The position numbers and the translations under genes were made by a program. Shown here piece by piece: positions 1 to 16,420 of a stretch of 64,000 bases of DNA; position 1 is the first letter of the stretch, and the number at the start of each line of letters is the position of its first letter. This DNA is from Latrodectus hesperus (lineage: Eukaryota; Arthropoda; Arachnida; Araneae; Theridiidae): assembly GCA_037975125.1 (NCBI GenBank), contig CM075860.1, forward strand, positions 26,503,651 through 26,567,650. Direction: 5' to 3'. The notes below the pieces were generated by a model that saw nothing but the letters and a program-made list of their open reading frames with translations, did not search any database and was not told the DNA's origin.

Positions 1-2928
1 CTAAGTAATAAGGTAAAACTTATAAAAGAAGGAGAAGTGCTAGCGACTTGCACTCCAGTGACCTGTATTAACCGAAATTGTCAAGCCACACTATCTGAGC
101 CTCCTGACACTCTAATTGATGAACTCCTTCAGAGAGCAGAGTTAGATGATAAACAGAGGAATGCTGCAAGAAATTTATTATTAGAATTCGGAGATCTCTT
201 TTCCAAGAAATCAGATGATGTTGGGCGAACCAAATTGACGCAGCACCGAATCAATACAGGAAATCATCCACCCATTAAACAACATCCGAGAAGATTGCCA
301 TTCGCTAAGCAGGAAGAGGTGGATAATCTTCTGATGGAAATGCAGCAGAATGACATTATTGAGCCATCAGAGAGTCCTTGGGCTTCGCCTATTGTTTTAG
401 TTCGGAAGAAAGATGGTTCTACCCGATTCTGCGTTGACTATCGTCGGTTAAACAACATCACTAAAAAAGATAGTTACCCTCTTCCTAGGATTGACGATAC
501 ACTTGATGCTTTATCCGGAAAACAATGGTTTTCGACTTTGGATCTCAAGAGTGGTTATTGGCAAGTAGAGATACATCCTGAGGATCGAGAAAAGACTGCA
601 TTCACCACAGGACAAGGACTTTGGCAGTTCAAGGTTATGCCATTTGGGCTTTGCAATGCACCTGCAACGTTTGAGCGCCTGATGGAGACAGTATTACGAG
701 GACTTTCCTACGAAGCCTGTTTGGTATATTTGGACGATATCATTATTGTAGGGCGCACATTCGAAGACCATTTAAGAAACATCCGAAAGGTGCTGGAAAA
801 ATTAAAAATGGCCAACCTGAAGCTGAATCCTTGCAAATGTAATTTATTCCGACGTGAAGTAAGCTATCTGGGACACATTATCTCTGCTGAAGGTGTAAGA
901 ACAGATCCTGAAAAGATCTCCGCAGTTAAGGACTGGAGTCGTCCAAAAGATGTCCACCAATTAAGAAGTTTTCTTGGACTATGCACATATTACAGGAAAT
1001 TTGTTAAGGGTTTTTCAAGTATTGCCAGACCTCTTCACAAGTTGACAGAAGTTAAACAGAGATTTCTATGGACAGATGAATGTGAGAAAGCTTTTAAACA
1101 ACTGAAGGAGGCGTTGACATCTTCGCCCGTTCTTGCATATCCCCAGCCCGAAAAATTATTCATTTTAGATACGGATGCCAGCAACGAAAATATCGGAGCT
1201 GTGTTGTCGCAAGAAATTGATGATAAAGAATATGTCATTGCTTATTGGAGTAAATGTCTATCGAAACCAGAGCGGAATTACTGTACAACCAGGAAGGAAT
1301 TGCTGGCAATCGTTAAAGCCATAGAACATTTCCACCATTATCTCTATGGAAGAAAGTTCTTGCTCCGGACAGATCACGCATCCTTAACCTGGCTTTTAAA
1401 TTTTAAAAATCCGGAAGGACAGGTAGCCAGATGGATTCAACGACTCCAGGAGTTTGACTTTGAAATACGTCATCGCAAAGGAACTCTTCATGGAAATGCT
1501 GATGCACTATCAAGGAAGCCGTGTAATGAAAGCTGCCGATACTGTTCTAGAGTAGAGAAGAACTATCAGCTGATAAATACTTCGGTACGCCAAGTTACTG
1601 TTTCACCTCCATCAAAACCAGACCCATGGAGTGATGAAGGACTTAGGGAAGCCCAAAAAGAAGACCCAGATATAAATCCAATTCTTGAATTGAAAGAATC
1701 TTCTAGTATGAGACCAAGTTGGCAGGATATCTCCACCTACAGTCCTGCTACTAAGCAATATTGGGCTCTTTGGGACTCACTCCATATAAGAAATGGTGTC
1801 TTATACAGGAAATGGGAGTCCGATGATGGACGTAATTTCAAATGGCAGCTTGTTCTTCCAAAATCAAGAATTTCAGATGTCTTGAAAGAATTGCACAGTA
1901 GCTCAACTGGAGGCCACTTCGGAGTAATGAAAACTCTACAGAAAGTTCGAGAACGCTTCTATTGGAGCAAAACGAGACAAGATGTAGAGAAATGGTGCCA
2001 ATCTTGTGATGACTGTGCGGCACGTAAAGGACCGAAGAAACGTAGCCGAGGAAGATTGCAGCGGTACAACGTAGGAGCACCTTTTGAGAGGATAGCATTG
2101 GACATTTTGGGTCCTTTACCACGATCCTCAAATGGCAACAAATACATACTAGTTGTCATGGACTACTTTACTAAGTGGCCTGAAGCGTTTGCAATCCCCG
2201 ATCAAGAGGCGACTACAGTAGCCGAGGTTCTAGTGCAACAATGGGTTTCCAGATTCGGCACACCCTTACAAATTCATTCTGATCAAGGGACAAATTTCAC
2301 CTCTGTTGTGTTTAAAGGAATGTGTCAAATTCTCGGAATAGACAAGACGCAGACGACGCCACTACACCCACAATCGGATGGCATGGTAGAGAGGTTTAAC
2401 AGAACCATCTTGAATAACCTCTCCCTTATGGTTTCCAGAAATCAGCAAGATTGGGATTTGAAGCTACCGCTGTTTCTGCTTGCATATCGCAGTGCTGTCC
2501 ATGAGACTACCGGATATACTCCTTCACAGATGCTCTTTGGTCGCGAACTTCGTCTCCCTTGTGATCTTCAGTTTGGTCGTCCACCGGATACATCTTCATC
2601 ACCAGAGGAATACCTTCGAGACCTTCAGGCACGTCTTGAAGATGTCCATAACTTCGCTCGAGACCGAATCAACCTGACGACCGAAAGAATGAAGACAAGG
2701 TATGACACAAGAGCGACGGGACATGAATTCCAAGAAGGTGACAAAGTTTGGTTGTGGAACCCGATTCGACGTAAAGGACTTTCTCCAAAGTTGCAAGCCA
2801 ACTGGGAAGGTCCCTACACAGTCCTAAAAAGACTGAACGACGTCGTGGTTCGTATAAGAAAATCATCTGCTTCAAAACCAAAGGTAGTACATTATGATAG
2901 ATTAGCTCCTTATCGTAATGTAGAGTAA
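1..2928 (+). CDS. pol: Ty3/gypsy pol polyprotein (RT-RNase H-integrase), 5'-partial
   Basis: The frame is open to the left window edge (codons CTA AGT AAT...), so the GTG at 37 is not taken as the true start; the product is probably a longer Gag-Pol or Pol. Numbering residues from nt 37: the reverse transcriptase spans about 100-270, with the catalytic YLDD motif at 231-234. RNase H spans about 375-495, with acidic residues D380, E421, D446 and D489. The integrase zinc finger has H620, H627, C657 and C660. The integrase core has D689, D749 and E785, giving the family's D-x35-E spacing. A GPY/F module follows (GPY at 925-927). No chromodomain is visible. The enzyme set copies element RNA to cDNA and inserts it into the genome. 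All catalytic residues are present and there is no internal stop, so the copy may be functional, but the missing 5' part prevents a firm claim. Confidence 0.95.
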   Translation, partial: LSNKVKLIKEGEVLATCTPVTCINRNCQATLSEPPDTLIDELLQRAELDDKQRNAARNLLLEFGDLFSKKSDDVGRTKLTQHRINTGNHPPIKQHPRRLPFAKQEEVDNLLMEMQQNDIIEPSESPWASPIVLVRKKDGSTRFCVDYRRLNNITKKDSYPLPRIDDTLDALSGKQWFSTLDLKSGYWQVEIHPEDREKTAFTTGQGLWQFKVMPFGLCNAPATFERLMETVLRGLSYEACLVYLDDIIIVGRTFEDHLRNIRKVLEKLKMANLKLNPCKCNLFRREVSYLGHIISAEGVRTDPEKISAVKDWSRPKDVHQLRSFLGLCTYYRKFVKGFSSIARPLHKLTEVKQRFLWTDECEKAFKQLKEALTSSPVLAYPQPEKLFILDTDASNENIGAVLSQEIDDKEYVIAYWSKCLSKPERNYCTTRKELLAIVKAIEHFHHYLYGRKFLLRTDHASLTWLLNFKNPEGQVARWIQRLQEFDFEIRHRKGTLHGNADALSRKPCNESCRYCSRVEKNYQLINTSVRQVTVSPPSKPDPWSDEGLREAQKEDPDINPILELKESSSMRPSWQDISTYSPATKQYWALWDSLHIRNGVLYRKWESDDGRNFKWQLVLPKSRISDVLKELHSSSTGGHFGVMKTLQKVRERFYWSKTRQDVEKWCQSCDDCAARKGPKKRSRGRLQRYNVGAPFERIALDILGPLPRSSNGNKYILVVMDYFTKWPEAFAIPDQEATTVAEVLVQQWVSRFGTPLQIHSDQGTNFTSVVFKGMCQILGIDKTQTTPLHPQSDGMVERFNRTILNNLSLMVSRNQQDWDLKLPLFLLAYRSAVHETTGYTPSQMLFGRELRLPCDLQFGRPPDTSSSPEEYLRDLQARLEDVHNFARDRINLTTERMKTRYDTRATGHEFQEGDKVWLWNPIRRKGLSPKLQANWEGPYTVLKRLNDVVVRIRKSSASKPKVVHYDRLAPYRNVE

Positions 2929-3107
2929 AAATCAGTAAACCATGGTCTGTTTGTAAATAGTATAGATAATTTTAATCTTTTCTATTTTCTTGTATTTTTA
3001 GTTGCTTGTGTATGTAATGTGCTCTGTATCCTCTTGAAATGTAAATTCTTTTATATTAAATTTGGCCTCCTATCAGGGGATTGTACTGCCCGGGACGTGC
3101 AGTCCTT

Positions 3108-3119
3108 GAGAGGGGGCAA
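3108..3119 (+). promoter_or_regulatory. polypurine tract priming plus-strand cDNA
   Basis: A purine-rich run (GAGAGGGGG then CAA) lies immediately 5' of the TGTTAC that opens the LTR. Its position and composition fit the plus-strand primer of an LTR retrotransposon. Confidence 0.75.
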
Positions 3120-3250
3120 TGTTACAAATTTGTAAATAATGATTATATTTGTCTTAAAATATCTCAGACAGATCAGAAATTCTCACATTTTGGGCAAAAA
3201 TTGCGGTATTTAGACGTGTTGTAGTTTAAAAGCGGATTTCCTAATGATTT

Positions 3251-3324
3251 GGCGACTTGGCGACAGTTGGCGAGATTCTTGGCGACTTGGCGACGGTTGG
3301 CGAGATTTTTGGCGACTTGGCGAG
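3251..3324 (+). repeat. 30-bp tandem repeat in LTR U3 (about 2.5 copies)
   Basis: The unit GGCGACTTGGCGAC(A/G)GTTGG plus CGAGATT(C/T)TT occurs at 3251-3280 and 3281-3310, with a partial third copy from 3311. The GGCGA core recurs every 9-11 bp. This kind of U3 array often serves as an enhancer or binding-site cluster, but that role is inferred. A short open frame across it is a by-product of the repeat. Confidence 0.85.
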
Positions 3325-3439
3325 AAATCGATACTTCTGGAAACATCCATCACCTAAGCTCTAGGACCAATATTTTTCGAGATAGCCTAGAAGCTTCCAG
3401 AACCTTGGCGAAATTGGTAGATTTCTCCGCCAAGTCAGG

Positions 3440-3447
3440 TATAAATA
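3440..3447 (+). promoter_or_regulatory. LTR TATA box (TATAAATA)
   Basis: A consensus TATA box sits in the middle of the LTR. It predicts transcription start about 25-35 bp downstream, near 3470, and so marks the U3/R border. Confidence 0.65.
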
Positions 3448-3650
3448 CCGCAGCCCGACATGGAAGATGATAGAGTTTTGTGAAGACAGTCAGTGAGTGA
3501 AGACGATTAGTTGTGACTGCTAGTTGTTCTCTGTCTGAGGTATTTGAGACCTGTGATTGGAAGCTATTTCTTATTGTATCTGACGAATTGTAGCTGTATA
3601 ATTGTGATTGTTACAGCGGGAATTTCGTTTATCTAGTGAAGTTTTTAACG

Positions 3651-3656
3651 AATAAA
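3651..3656 (+). promoter_or_regulatory. LTR polyadenylation signal (AATAAA)
   Basis: AATAAA lies 3' of the predicted start site within the LTR, as needed for R-region polyadenylation. Cleavage would fall around 3670-3685, leaving a short U5. Confidence 0.6.
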
Positions 3657-3722
3657 AGTCTTGTGTTCATTAAGTGGTTGCTTTATTCAACTCTCAATCA
3701 ACACGAACCCGTGGAGCTCGGT

Positions 3723-4222
<500 letters not shown>

Positions 4223-5467
4223 CTATTATCTTTCTGATGAAATTAATTAACAAGATAATCATATATACTCTTTAACTTATATGCAAAGTTTTATTTTAGT
4301 GAGAAAAAAATTCAACAAAGGTAAAAGGTTTTCCTAAATAAATTTAAAATTTCCTTAATAATAGATTTTGTAAAAGGCATTAATAATAAAATTAATTTAA
4401 AAGAATGGGTTTCAGTTTATATATTTAATATTAAGTAAAGTAAAAAAACAATTATTGGTGATGCTTCTGAAATAAAAGAGAAAAAAATATTATTAAGATA
4501 TAACTTATCAGCCAGTAAATTTTTAATAAATTTTTCACTCACCCTAACAACATCAAATTATACACATTCATTTAGTATTGTTTTCGAATTGCTCACTTCA
4601 TTAATATTTCTCTGCATGTATTGCAATAAAATCAAAATTAAATTAGGGCATATTTTCCTAATTTAATTTTGAGAATAGGATAAATATATTATACTGCAAT
4701 TTTATGGTATGAATTTTGTAAGCTATACATTAATGACAACCAAATTATGACATAGTAATGAATATAAATACAACATAACATCAAAACAATATTGAAAAAA
4801 TATTTAACTTAAATTTATGTTGTAGCTCTACAAAAATAGAAGATTTTTAAAAGTTTAATTTTTAAAAGAATTATTGAATCATAAGAATTTATTTGAAATA
4901 CATATTTTACTTACATAATTTTAGTTTTATTATAATTTTGTTTTTTATTACGTATCTTTAATTTTCATATATTGGATACAGTATTGATTTTTATACGAGC
5001 AACTTTTATTTGATATAAAATTAATTGAAATTTTGTTATGAACAATTATTAAAAATGCTTCCGTTTTTAATACATGTAATATAACATTTTCATTAACAAC
5101 ATGACAAATGATGACACTATTTTTATTACCTTTGGTTACACTTTTTATTACCTCAAGCTGTAATTTTTATTCTTTTTTTAGTAAGATGTCACCATTTTTA
5201 TAAATTATTTCATAGATAGAATTACATCTGATAACAAAATTGTGTCTTAGTTGATTTTCGTAAAGCAAAATTTAAACCAGTTTACCTAATAAAAGATTTT
5301 TTTACATTTCTTTAATAGCGTTATCTACATAATACAGATAAAAAATATTTCATAATATTAAAAGCCAGTAAGTCGGGTGCCTAAAATATCATAGGAATTT
5401 TTAAAAATTGTTTCAATTAAATTTTTATACTGAATAAATAATAAAGTGAATTCAAATAAAATAAAAC

Positions 5468-5555
5468 ATTAACCAATACTACAAAAAAAGCAAATAAGAT
5501 AATAAAGTCTATTAACACTTTATAAAGAACTATTTTAATCTCATAATAGAAAGTT
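5468..5555 (+). repeat. dispersed direct repeat, copy 1
   Basis: About 88 bp beginning ATTAACCAATACTACAAAA and ending ATAGAAAGTT is repeated about 910 bp downstream with a few substitutions and small gaps. Flanks do not match. Origin unknown. Confidence 0.85.
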
Positions 5556-6375
5556 TAAATTTTAAATTAATTTACAAATCTATAGTTTCATTAAGCAATG
5601 TAATATTGGAAAAATCTAAACAACATAAAAGTGCAAATATTAAAAATGTGTTTATTAATGACAAAATAAATGCAGGTCATTGTGAAATAAATCAAGAAAA
5701 TTACCTTTAAAGTTACAAATAATTGAAACATGTTTTGAATTGAGACTTTGAAAAAGAATTTTTTTGAATAAATAATTTTATGAAACTTAAGAAAACCTAA
5801 TTTAAAAAGTATAAAAAGTAATACCAGTCTAACTTGTAGCCCATGATAGTTACAGAGAATTATGTAATTAGAATAATCATACTTTACAGGTTTACATCAA
5901 AACAATAAAATATAGGAATTAAAAACTGTGAATGAAAAAAAAAAACAGAAAAATATTTTTAAAGAAATGTACAACATAAAATGACTAAGGTATAAAAGAA
6001 TTGTATAAATATCCACTTAGTGAAAACACATGACATTTAATGAATAAGGTAAATTTCAAAAAATGTTTTATCCTAAATGTATTTGGAGAAAACAAAAAAA
6101 ATATTTTTGTGCATGGATTAAGAGATTTTAAATTTACCTCTTTCAGAATTATTATAATAGAAAACAAACACGGAAAATAACCAATACTGGACTATCAAAA
6201 CTATACAAAATGGGGAAAATAACTAAAAATATGCGATGAATAATGATTACTTATGAGCTACTTCGCACTGTTATTTAAATTTAATATAAATATATAATTT
6301 TAGTCTAAGTCATTATTTAATTTGTACTTAAAATATTGTCATTCTACTTAAAATTAAATCTCCTTTTAAGAAAAA

Positions 6376-6459
6376 ATTAACCAATACTACAAAAAAAATA
6401 AGATAATAAAGTCTGTTAACACTTTAAAAAAAACTATTTAAATCTCATAATAGAAAGTT
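6376..6459 (+). repeat. dispersed direct repeat, copy 2
   Basis: Second copy of the 5468-5555 repeat, roughly 88-90% identical by eye and in the same orientation. Confidence 0.85.
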
Positions 6460-6999
6460 ACGTTATATTCTACTATTTTAGAATTTTTGCAACCAAATAT
6501 AAGATACATTAATGAAAATTCAAAACAATTTAAGTAATTTGAAAATTTAACCATGATTTAGAGTTAATTTCTATTTCTCGACTTCATAAAATTAATTAAT
6601 ATATGAAAATGCATCATATTAATTTTTATCTATATCAATAATATTTTTATTCTACTTGCCTATGTATTTCTTCAGAAATTGAATTGAAAACCACTGCACT
6701 GAAACTTAAAACATAAAAAATGTTTTACTGTTAAGTTTTGAAAAATAACATTTAAAATTCACATTAAACCAAAATTAAAACGTACTTATATCAGAGTACA
6801 GGTAAAATATAATCCAGTAATGTATGTAATCCAGTAATGGCATTACTAATAATTAATTTTAAATATATATATCAATTATCCGAATCGCTTTTAGAATTTC
6901 AGAAAAATGATAAATTAGAAACAGTAAAAATCTCAAGAAAAGAAAAAGTGAGAAAAGGATCCCCAACAAATTTTTGTGTCTAATCTTCAACTAAAATAG

Positions 7000-7750
7000 A
7001 ACTCTAACTATCCAAACTCTACCTTTCGAATCGCGGCTTATCTAAATCGCTTTTAGAATTACAGAAAAGTATATCAGCCTGAAGAAGAGACAAAAAATGG
7101 GAAAGAAGAAAAAGCTCAAGAAAAGGAAAGATAAGAAATGAGAGAAAATAAAAATGAGAAAGAGAGAGAAACGTGTCACTTGTGAGAATTCAGAAACATT
7201 CTTTGAAAATTCCTGGATGTTCACAAAGTTACTGCTGAAGATATAGAAAAATTGATTATGAATGAGACCCTTGATTTCAATTTGAAAATGATGGTAAACT
7301 TATTGAAAGTGTTGATGAAGAAGATGGCATTAATGTCCAAGTTGAAGCAGACACAGGACCATCAGTTAGTGAAGCATTTGCCGGCTTTAAAATTGCATTA
7401 ATGTATAATCAGCCCGAGTGTGGCCGTTTGGATGACCAATTGGATGGCCCTCTTGGCATCCCGAAAGCGGAGGAAGGAAGTGAAACAGCGTTACCTGACC
7501 GAGATATTCAGAAAGCAATGACTTTCATTTACAACTGTGTGCTTACATATTTTATTAATGTGCAACACATGTAAGTATCTTAATGTGTTAAAGTGTTGAA
7601 TTTTCTTTTACTTAATTAAACGTTTTTCTATATGTGTTTTTTCTCCCATTTTTAACGTACAATAATTGATTAAAATAGACATTTTACAAGAAAATAAAAT
7701 ATGAATCAGGCCGCCGGTCTAAATTGATTCGTATAGTTGGATATCTACTG
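7000..7750 (+). mobile_element. degraded pogo/Tigger-like DNA transposon remnant
   Basis: The right end, read on the minus strand, starts CAGTAGATATCCAACTATAC, which has the CAGTA... form of pogo/Tigger terminal repeats. A weakly similar sequence (TATCCAAACTCTACC...CGAATC) near 7007-7030 could be the opposite end. Between them lies a frame resembling the acidic C-terminal tail of jerky/Tigger transposases. No intact TA duplication flanks the right end, so the boundaries are approximate. Confidence 0.45.
7278..7574 (+). pseudogene. C-terminal remnant of a Tigger/jerky-like transposase
   Basis: An open frame of about 99 codons without a start ATG ends at TAA (7572-7574). It encodes an acidic segment (ESVDEEDGINVQVEAD) followed by SEAFAGFKIALMYNQPECG. 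This resembles the tail of Tigger/jerky-type transposases, where an acidic linker precedes a helix ending in QPE. Just upstream, in another frame, codons read DVHKVTAEDIEKLI, similar to the TDEDI motif of the same family, so a frameshift near 7275 is likely. The DDE catalytic core is absent. This segment is less A+T-rich than its surroundings. Assignment is from memory of the family pattern; a profile search would settle it. Confidence 0.45.
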
Positions 7751-10353
<2,603 letters not shown>

Positions 10354-12404
10354 TTTAACAATAAAATATAATTTTAAGTTATTCTCAGTAGTATACATAT
10401 CAGTTCTGTCAATCCTGTATGAATAAATATTATTACTTGTGAATAATTCATAAGTAATCCATAAAATAAGTAGTAGAAATAATTTGTTATTGTTTGGAAA
10501 CATATTTGGCAGACATAAATTTACAAGAATTTTCTATACATTAAAATTTTACACAACTACAAATACAAGATATTCCTCAAACATTTGTCCCTTTATCATT
10601 GAATAATCAATTTTTCAAAATTGTTATAAAAAATATATTATTCTAGATTTTTCAAATTGTTATTTGAAAAATCTAGACTTATTATTATTTAATCAATATA
10701 AATTAAATTAATTTATTATTTATATAATCAATATAAATTAAATCTTCAATTTGTTACTGTAACTAATTGCTTAGAAGATAATGTAATTATATTTTTTCCT
10801 CTTTGAATAATATATTTTTCTCTTCTTTTGTTTCCTGAATTAAGTTAAAGTTTGCGAAACATATTTATTTGTGTTTATATATTGGATAATAAAATAAAAA
10901 AGATTATTCATTTAATAAATACAGTTTAATCTAATATTACTTTACAAATCATTTTAACGACGCAGCAATTGCTCTTTGAAGTCATATATGTTTTTGATTT
11001 ACATAAAATGTTTCATTTTTATCTTTATATAAATCATTATTTACGCATTTATTTAGTGTAATATCACACGTTGAAATATAGAAAGAATTTATGTAAATTA
11101 TGTTTAAAATTACACTAAAAAGGATATATTTATTTGTGGAACAAATTTCTAAAAAAATAAAGTTTTCTAGTAGTAACTTATAAAATATCTAAATATTTAT
11201 AGAATATTTTTGAACTAATTAAAATCATCAGCTTGAGAAATTTTGTATAGTAGTTTAAATAAAATAATTATTCTTCACTAAAATATTATTTTCTGAAATT
11301 TAAATTAATGTAATAACGCATTAGTAGAAATAAAATATAATATTAAAAATAAATTGGATAACTCTCATAACAGAAAATATTTCTAATTTTAGATATTGTT
11401 TAGGATTTCTTAAGCTAAATATTTAGTTTCTGATTTAAAAAGCATTTCATTAGTTATTTCAAAAAATACACAATACAAACAATTTATAATAATATTTCAT
11501 TCCTAGAAATTTGCTAAGTATTTTAACATACCCAGACAAATATGTAAATAATGCAATATTTCTTTTACATAAAAGTTTATAAAACTTTTTTTTATTTCCA
11601 AAGTCTCAGAGATTTCACAATCAATGATTTTGATATTCAACTTTCTTGGTAGATAAAGTAAATATAATACAAAACATAATTTTGCAAGAATATTTTAAAA
11701 TTTATGCATTAGAGTTTGTGACATAAAATAATTCTGATTTGAAGGTAAATAGTGTTTTGCTAAGATTTTAAAATGATATTTATAAATATTATCTTAAATA
11801 GAGAGGAATTAATAAATATCTTGTATAAACTATTTTCATAGAAATTTCCCCATATTAAAAGATATTCAGAATTTTAATCAAGACTGCACAGCAATTATGA
11901 ATTTAGAAAGAAAATACATATAGGCAGTAATATAAAAAGCCAAATACATAATTTCCTTTATTTCATGAACAACCAATAATAAAGAAGATAAACTAACAAC
12001 TTGAGCAACAGTTTTTTTAAACAAATACGTATTGACAAAATACAAATTAGTGATAGATTTTAAGCATTTTGAGAAAAACACTATAAATTTTAACAATAGA
12101 AAATACTGGAATTATTGAGTTTATATATAATTCAAATTAAATAAATAAATTGTATTATTTTAGAAATAAATTGGGTTTTTCAGGTACCCCAGCTTAAATT
12201 AACTACTATTTAAAGAATTTGATACAAATAATGAATCACAAATATCTTCTCAAGTTACGAACTAGATTAAAAAATATAAATATGCTGCAAAGTAATTGGT
12301 GAAATAAGAGCCATATTTATTTTTTCGATTTAGTTTTATGTATGATGTATTTAATATGATATAAGGCAGCAATATTTTTTGTATACATTCATTTTAAGAA
12401 AATA
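10354..12404. other. A+T-rich intergenic DNA, no gene seen
   Basis: Contains a perfect hairpin at 10642-10677 and a doubled AATCAATATAAATTAAAT motif near 10691-10745. Nothing coding is supported on either strand. Confidence 0.7.
10642..10677. repeat. perfect 16-bp inverted repeat, 4-nt loop
   Basis: TCTAGATTTTTCAAAT (10642-10657) is followed by TGTT and its exact reverse complement (10662-10677). A DNA cruciform or RNA stem-loop is possible; no function is shown. Confidence 0.97.
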
Positions 12405-12718
12405 GCCGACCGATTCGCTGAGTGGTTAGCGTTCCTGACTCCTGAGCTGTTGGTCCCGGGTTCGAATACCGGTTCGGGCAAGGATGTTTCTTTCCTTCTC
12501 TGTTCTCTCTGTATTTCTCTGTCCTTTCATCTATGATGTTGTATGAATGTGACCCGCCCTATAAACGGGTTTGTGGTGGTATGGCGTGGGTAACGCTACT
12601 CGCCTCCATGACTTGGTTCACAGGTGCCCGCTGGGTAATGACAAATGAGTAGCAGTGTCTGGCCTTGTTGTGGCATAGGATTCAACCCTCTTATGCCTGC
12701 CATTGGAAAAAATTTTTG
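12405..12718 (+). mobile_element. tRNA-derived SINE, family A, copy 1
   Basis: A tRNA-like head carries an A-box-like segment (GCTGAGTGGTTAGCG) and a B box (GGTTCGAATACC), the internal RNA polymerase III promoter elements. A ~230-bp body of unrelated sequence follows (including TGTGGTGGTATGGCGTGGGT). The same head and body recur at 31953-32270. The 8-bp AGAAAATA occurs on both sides (12397-12404 and 12719-12726), fitting a target-site duplication from LINE-mediated insertion. SINEs encode no protein. This is not a functional tRNA gene, because the cloverleaf arms do not close. Confidence 0.88.
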
Positions 12719-12726
12719 AGAAAATA

Positions 12727-15114
<2,388 letters not shown>

Positions 15115-15179
15115 GACAAAACGATCTAAGAAAGAAAAAACAAAACAAATAGTTATAACAATATACTTTATTTAAGATG

Positions 15180-16209
15180 TTAAAACTTCTCACCGTCAGC
15201 TGCAATGCACATTTGGATCCTCGCTTGAAGATTACGTTGCACACGTTGGAACACGCGACAGTAATGCGTCGTTTAAGTTCCGGCAATTTTTGTGGAGGGG
15301 ACGCATACACCTGCTGTTTCAAGTATCTCCACAGTTAAAAGTCCAGTGGAGTCAGATCAGGAGAACGTGGAGGCCACTCTTCGAAACCGCCATACCCTAG
15401 TATTTGGTTGCGAAATATTGACGAGGTACTGCTTCACTGGAGATGTCTTGTGAACAGGCGCGCAGTCATGTTGAAACCATATATTCTTAAGATTAAACAA
15501 CGGCAGGTTCTCCACAAAATCGGGTATTACCTTCAGTGCTAATTGTAAATATCGTGCACCCGTTAACGTGCCATTGTAAAATATTAGGCCTATCAGCTTG
15601 TTATTGCAAATTGCGCACCAAATATTAATAGCATACCGCATTTGGTGTCGAACGTCGACGAAACATTTAGGATTTTCTAGTGCCCAGTAATGGGTTCTGT
15701 GCGTATTGTACATGCCATTCCATGAAAAGCATGCCTCCTCCGACCACATTATATCTGCCAAGAATGTTGGCTGGACCTGTATCTGATTCACGACGAAGTT
15801 GCAACATGCATTACTTCGCTCGGCATCCCCGACCACTAAAACCTGTTCAGGCGTTGGTCGGTATGGATGAGCCCCTGATTCGCTTAGGATTTTCCAAACC
15901 TGACTTTTGAAAAGACCACATTGTTTACTGATCACTCTTACGCTGCATTTCGGACATGCGAGAGCATAATTTAATACCTCATCCGGTTGAACTTGTCCTA
16001 CCTTAGCTGGTCTGCCAGATCGAGGTCGACTAGTAACGTAACTTGTCTCCCTCATACGTTTTACAACAGTTAGGATAGTTTGATGAGAAGGAAGAGGGCC
16101 TGTGCAGGGAAATGTTGACGGTACACCCTTGCTGCTGATCGAGCCTTGGGTCGACATTCACCGTACAGTAAAGCCATCTCACAATACTCAGCTTTGGAAT
16201 ACTCAGCCA
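15180..16209 (-). pseudogene. DUF4817-type Tc1/mariner transposase, frameshifted
   Basis: Read on the minus strand, an ATG at 16209 opens a segment containing EMALLYGECRPKARSAARVY, typical of the DUF4817 helix-turn-helix N-terminus. A frameshift near 16110 passes to the main frame (16157-15357, 266 codons), which has the HTH linker SRPRSGRP and the catalytic-domain pieces MWSEEACF and WFQHDCAPVH. A second frameshift near 15400 is followed by WPPRSPDLTPLDF, an in-frame TAA and a further tail frame; another shift gives a plausible natural end (CIAADGEKF, stop at 15180-15182). In the usual TDEA motif the first catalytic Asp is Glu here (residue 140 of the 266-codon frame). With two or more shifts and a stop it cannot make transposase. 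Confidence 0.9.
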
Positions 16210-16420
16210 TGACCATGAGCATCAGCATACAACAGCCCCAAGAAGGTGTCTCTTTTATAGCTGTCTCCGGTGAACAGGCGTGACGTTTCTTACGTATTTG
16301 CATACAAATTGTTGGAATTATTTATAATACTTCCGTTCTTCCCATTTCGAAATAAAAGTGAAAAATGTAATCACGAAAACGATTGTTTTTTTTTCAAATA
16401 TGCCCACGTACGATGTGCTA

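Noticed and set aside
2929..3107. env gene downstream of pol
   Set aside because: Only about 180 bp separate the pol stop from the polypurine tract and no frame of useful length exists there.
3249..3470. 73-codon frame beginning MATWRQLARFLATWR
   Set aside because: It is a translation of the GGCGACTTGG tandem repeat in the LTR U3. It overlaps the TATA box and has no family resemblance.
12405..12480. tRNA gene
   Set aside because: A- and B-box motifs are present, but the acceptor and anticodon arms do not pair, a SINE body follows, and the same composite occurs elsewhere. The same reasoning applies at 31953, 27053, 61511 and 47633.
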